Origin: CAYPYI01 sp964415085
GTDB taxonomy: Bacteria; Bacillota; Clostridia; Tissierellales; Tissierellaceae
Assembly (NCBI GenBank): GCA_964415085.1
Contig: CAYPYI010000002.1
Span: 1-64,000 of the forward strand
Reading direction: 5' to 3'
DNA: 64,000 bases
In this document: positions 63,428 to 64,000 of the stretch, piece after piece
How positions within the stretch are numbered: position 1 is the first letter of the stretch
Layout: the number at the start of each line of letters is the position of its first letter
Notes under the pieces: generated by a model
The model's input: only the letters and a program-made list of their open reading frames with translations
The model's database searches: none
What the model was told of the DNA's origin: nothing
Made by a program: the position numbers and the translations under genes

Positions 63428-64000
63428 CTAAGATATACTTTCTGTCTCATGTTTCTTTGGTCTTCCCATAAGATTATTAACTGCCTCATATACATCTGAT
63501 CCCTCATATAATACTTTATAAAGTTCATTTGTAATTGGCATTTCTATATTATATTTCTCAGCAAGTTTATAAGCTGACTTAGTTGTTTTTATTCCTTCTA
63601 CTACCATACCAACTTCCTTAGTTGCTTCTTCTACTGTTTTCCCTTGTCCTATTAATATGCCTGCTCTTCTATTTCTACTATGCATACTTGTACATGTTAC
63701 TATCAAGTCTCCGACTCCTGACAGCCCTGAGAAGGTACTTTTATCAGCTCCTAATGCTACGCCTAGTCTAGCAATTTCAAACGTTCCTCTAGTCATTAGA
63801 GCAGCTTTAGTGTTATCTCCATATTCTAATCCATCTGTAATCCCAGCTGCAAGTGCAATTATATTTTTAAGTGCACCACCAAGTTCTACACCTATAACAT
63901 CTGGATTAGTATATACCCTAAAATTAGATGTCATAAATACATCTTGTATATATTCTGCCGTTGCTTTACATCTAGAAGATGAAACAACAGTTGTTGGTAT
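63428..64000 (-). CDS. gpsA: NAD(P)H-dependent glycerol-3-phosphate dehydrogenase (C-terminal part)
   Basis: Reduces dihydroxyacetone phosphate to sn-glycerol-3-phosphate for phospholipids. The frame is open to the window edge (reading PTTVVSSSR… upstream), so the N-terminal NAD-binding part is outside. Visible motifs: [20 protein letters not shown] with the catalytic lysine, [16 protein letters not shown] and the NEL motif in [13 protein letters not shown]. About 191 residues are present of the usual 335. In sporulating relatives spoIVA lies beyond gpsA. Confidence 0.96.
   Translation of the reverse strand: MPTTVVSSSRCKATAEYIQDVFMTSNFRVYTNPDVIGVELGGALKNIIALAAGITDGLEYGDNTKAALMTRGTFEIARLGVALGADKSTFSGLSGVGDLIVTCTSMHSRNRRAGILIGQGKTVEEATKEVGMVVEGIKTTKSAYKLAEKYNIEMPITNELYKVLYEGSDVYEAVNNLMGRPKKHETESIS

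Overview
The window is a continuous stretch of bacterial chromosome with very low G+C (about 28% by eye). It is packed with housekeeping genes, nearly all on the minus strand. Gene content and order point to a low-GC Firmicute of the class Clostridia, probably close to the Peptostreptococcaceae. The evidence is the clostridial neighbourhoods: ackA–DUF177–rpmF–plsX–acpP–rnc–radical SAM–smc–ftsY, a divergent tmcAL next to ackA, thiT–thiN beside rpe, and an HlyD-like gene beside sepF. I cannot fix the genus. Two 10-N gaps at 17248-17257 and 17508-17517 show that this is a scaffolded draft.

Layout from right to left, which is the direction of transcription. 64000-57047: gpsA (cut by the edge), a small membrane protein, an HlyD-like protein, then the division cluster yggS–sepF–yggT–ylmH–divIVA, then lspA–rluD–pyrR. 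57009-55267 is the plus-strand rqcH. 55132-49354: yicC–remA–gmk–rpoZ–coaBC–priA. 49285-41676: def–fmt–yugP–rlmN–prpC–prkC–rsgA–rpe. 41640-40293: a TPP riboswitch controlling thiT–thiN. rpmB (plus) faces yloU–yloV–recG–rsmD–coaD and a coiled-coil gene. tmcAL (plus) diverges from ackA. 31564-18432: DUF177–rpmF–plsX–acpP–rnc–radical SAM–smc–ftsY and ylxM–ffh–rpsP–khpA–rimM–trmD–rplS. 18361-16723: ylqF and rnhB, the latter broken by assembly gaps and a foreign J-domain fragment. 16609-16214: an unrecognised gene. 15980-11352: a seven-gene comG-type pseudopilus operon. 11272-9271: efp, an acidic small protein, asp23 and amaP. 9245-5568: nusB, a TsaD/OSGEP-like gene, xseA, xseB, ispA. 5530-4934: a large structured RNA. 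4914-343: oapA, tlyA, recN, nudF, xerD. 326-102: a truncated purine nucleoside phosphorylase.

The most notable element is the roughly 600-nt gene-free, comparatively GC-rich segment between ispA and a four-helix membrane protein. Position, size, orientation, terminator-like 3' hairpin and partner gene match an OLE RNA with its partner OapA. OLE RNAs are known, but this one lies in a compact low-GC clostridial genome.

The second theme is what is missing. The order comG … efp … asp23–nusB–xseAB–ispA–tlyA–recN–nudF–xerD–PNP, and the order pyrR … rnhB, follow Bacillus subtilis closely. Yet the sporulation genes normally embedded there (the spoIIIA octet after efp, spoIVB and spo0A after recN, spoVM near rpmB) are absent from those slots, as are dxs, argR/ahrC, folD, rsmB and ileS. 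The organism may be asporogenous while keeping a comG-type DNA-uptake or secretion pseudopilus. No tRNA, rRNA, CRISPR, prophage or insertion sequence was seen.
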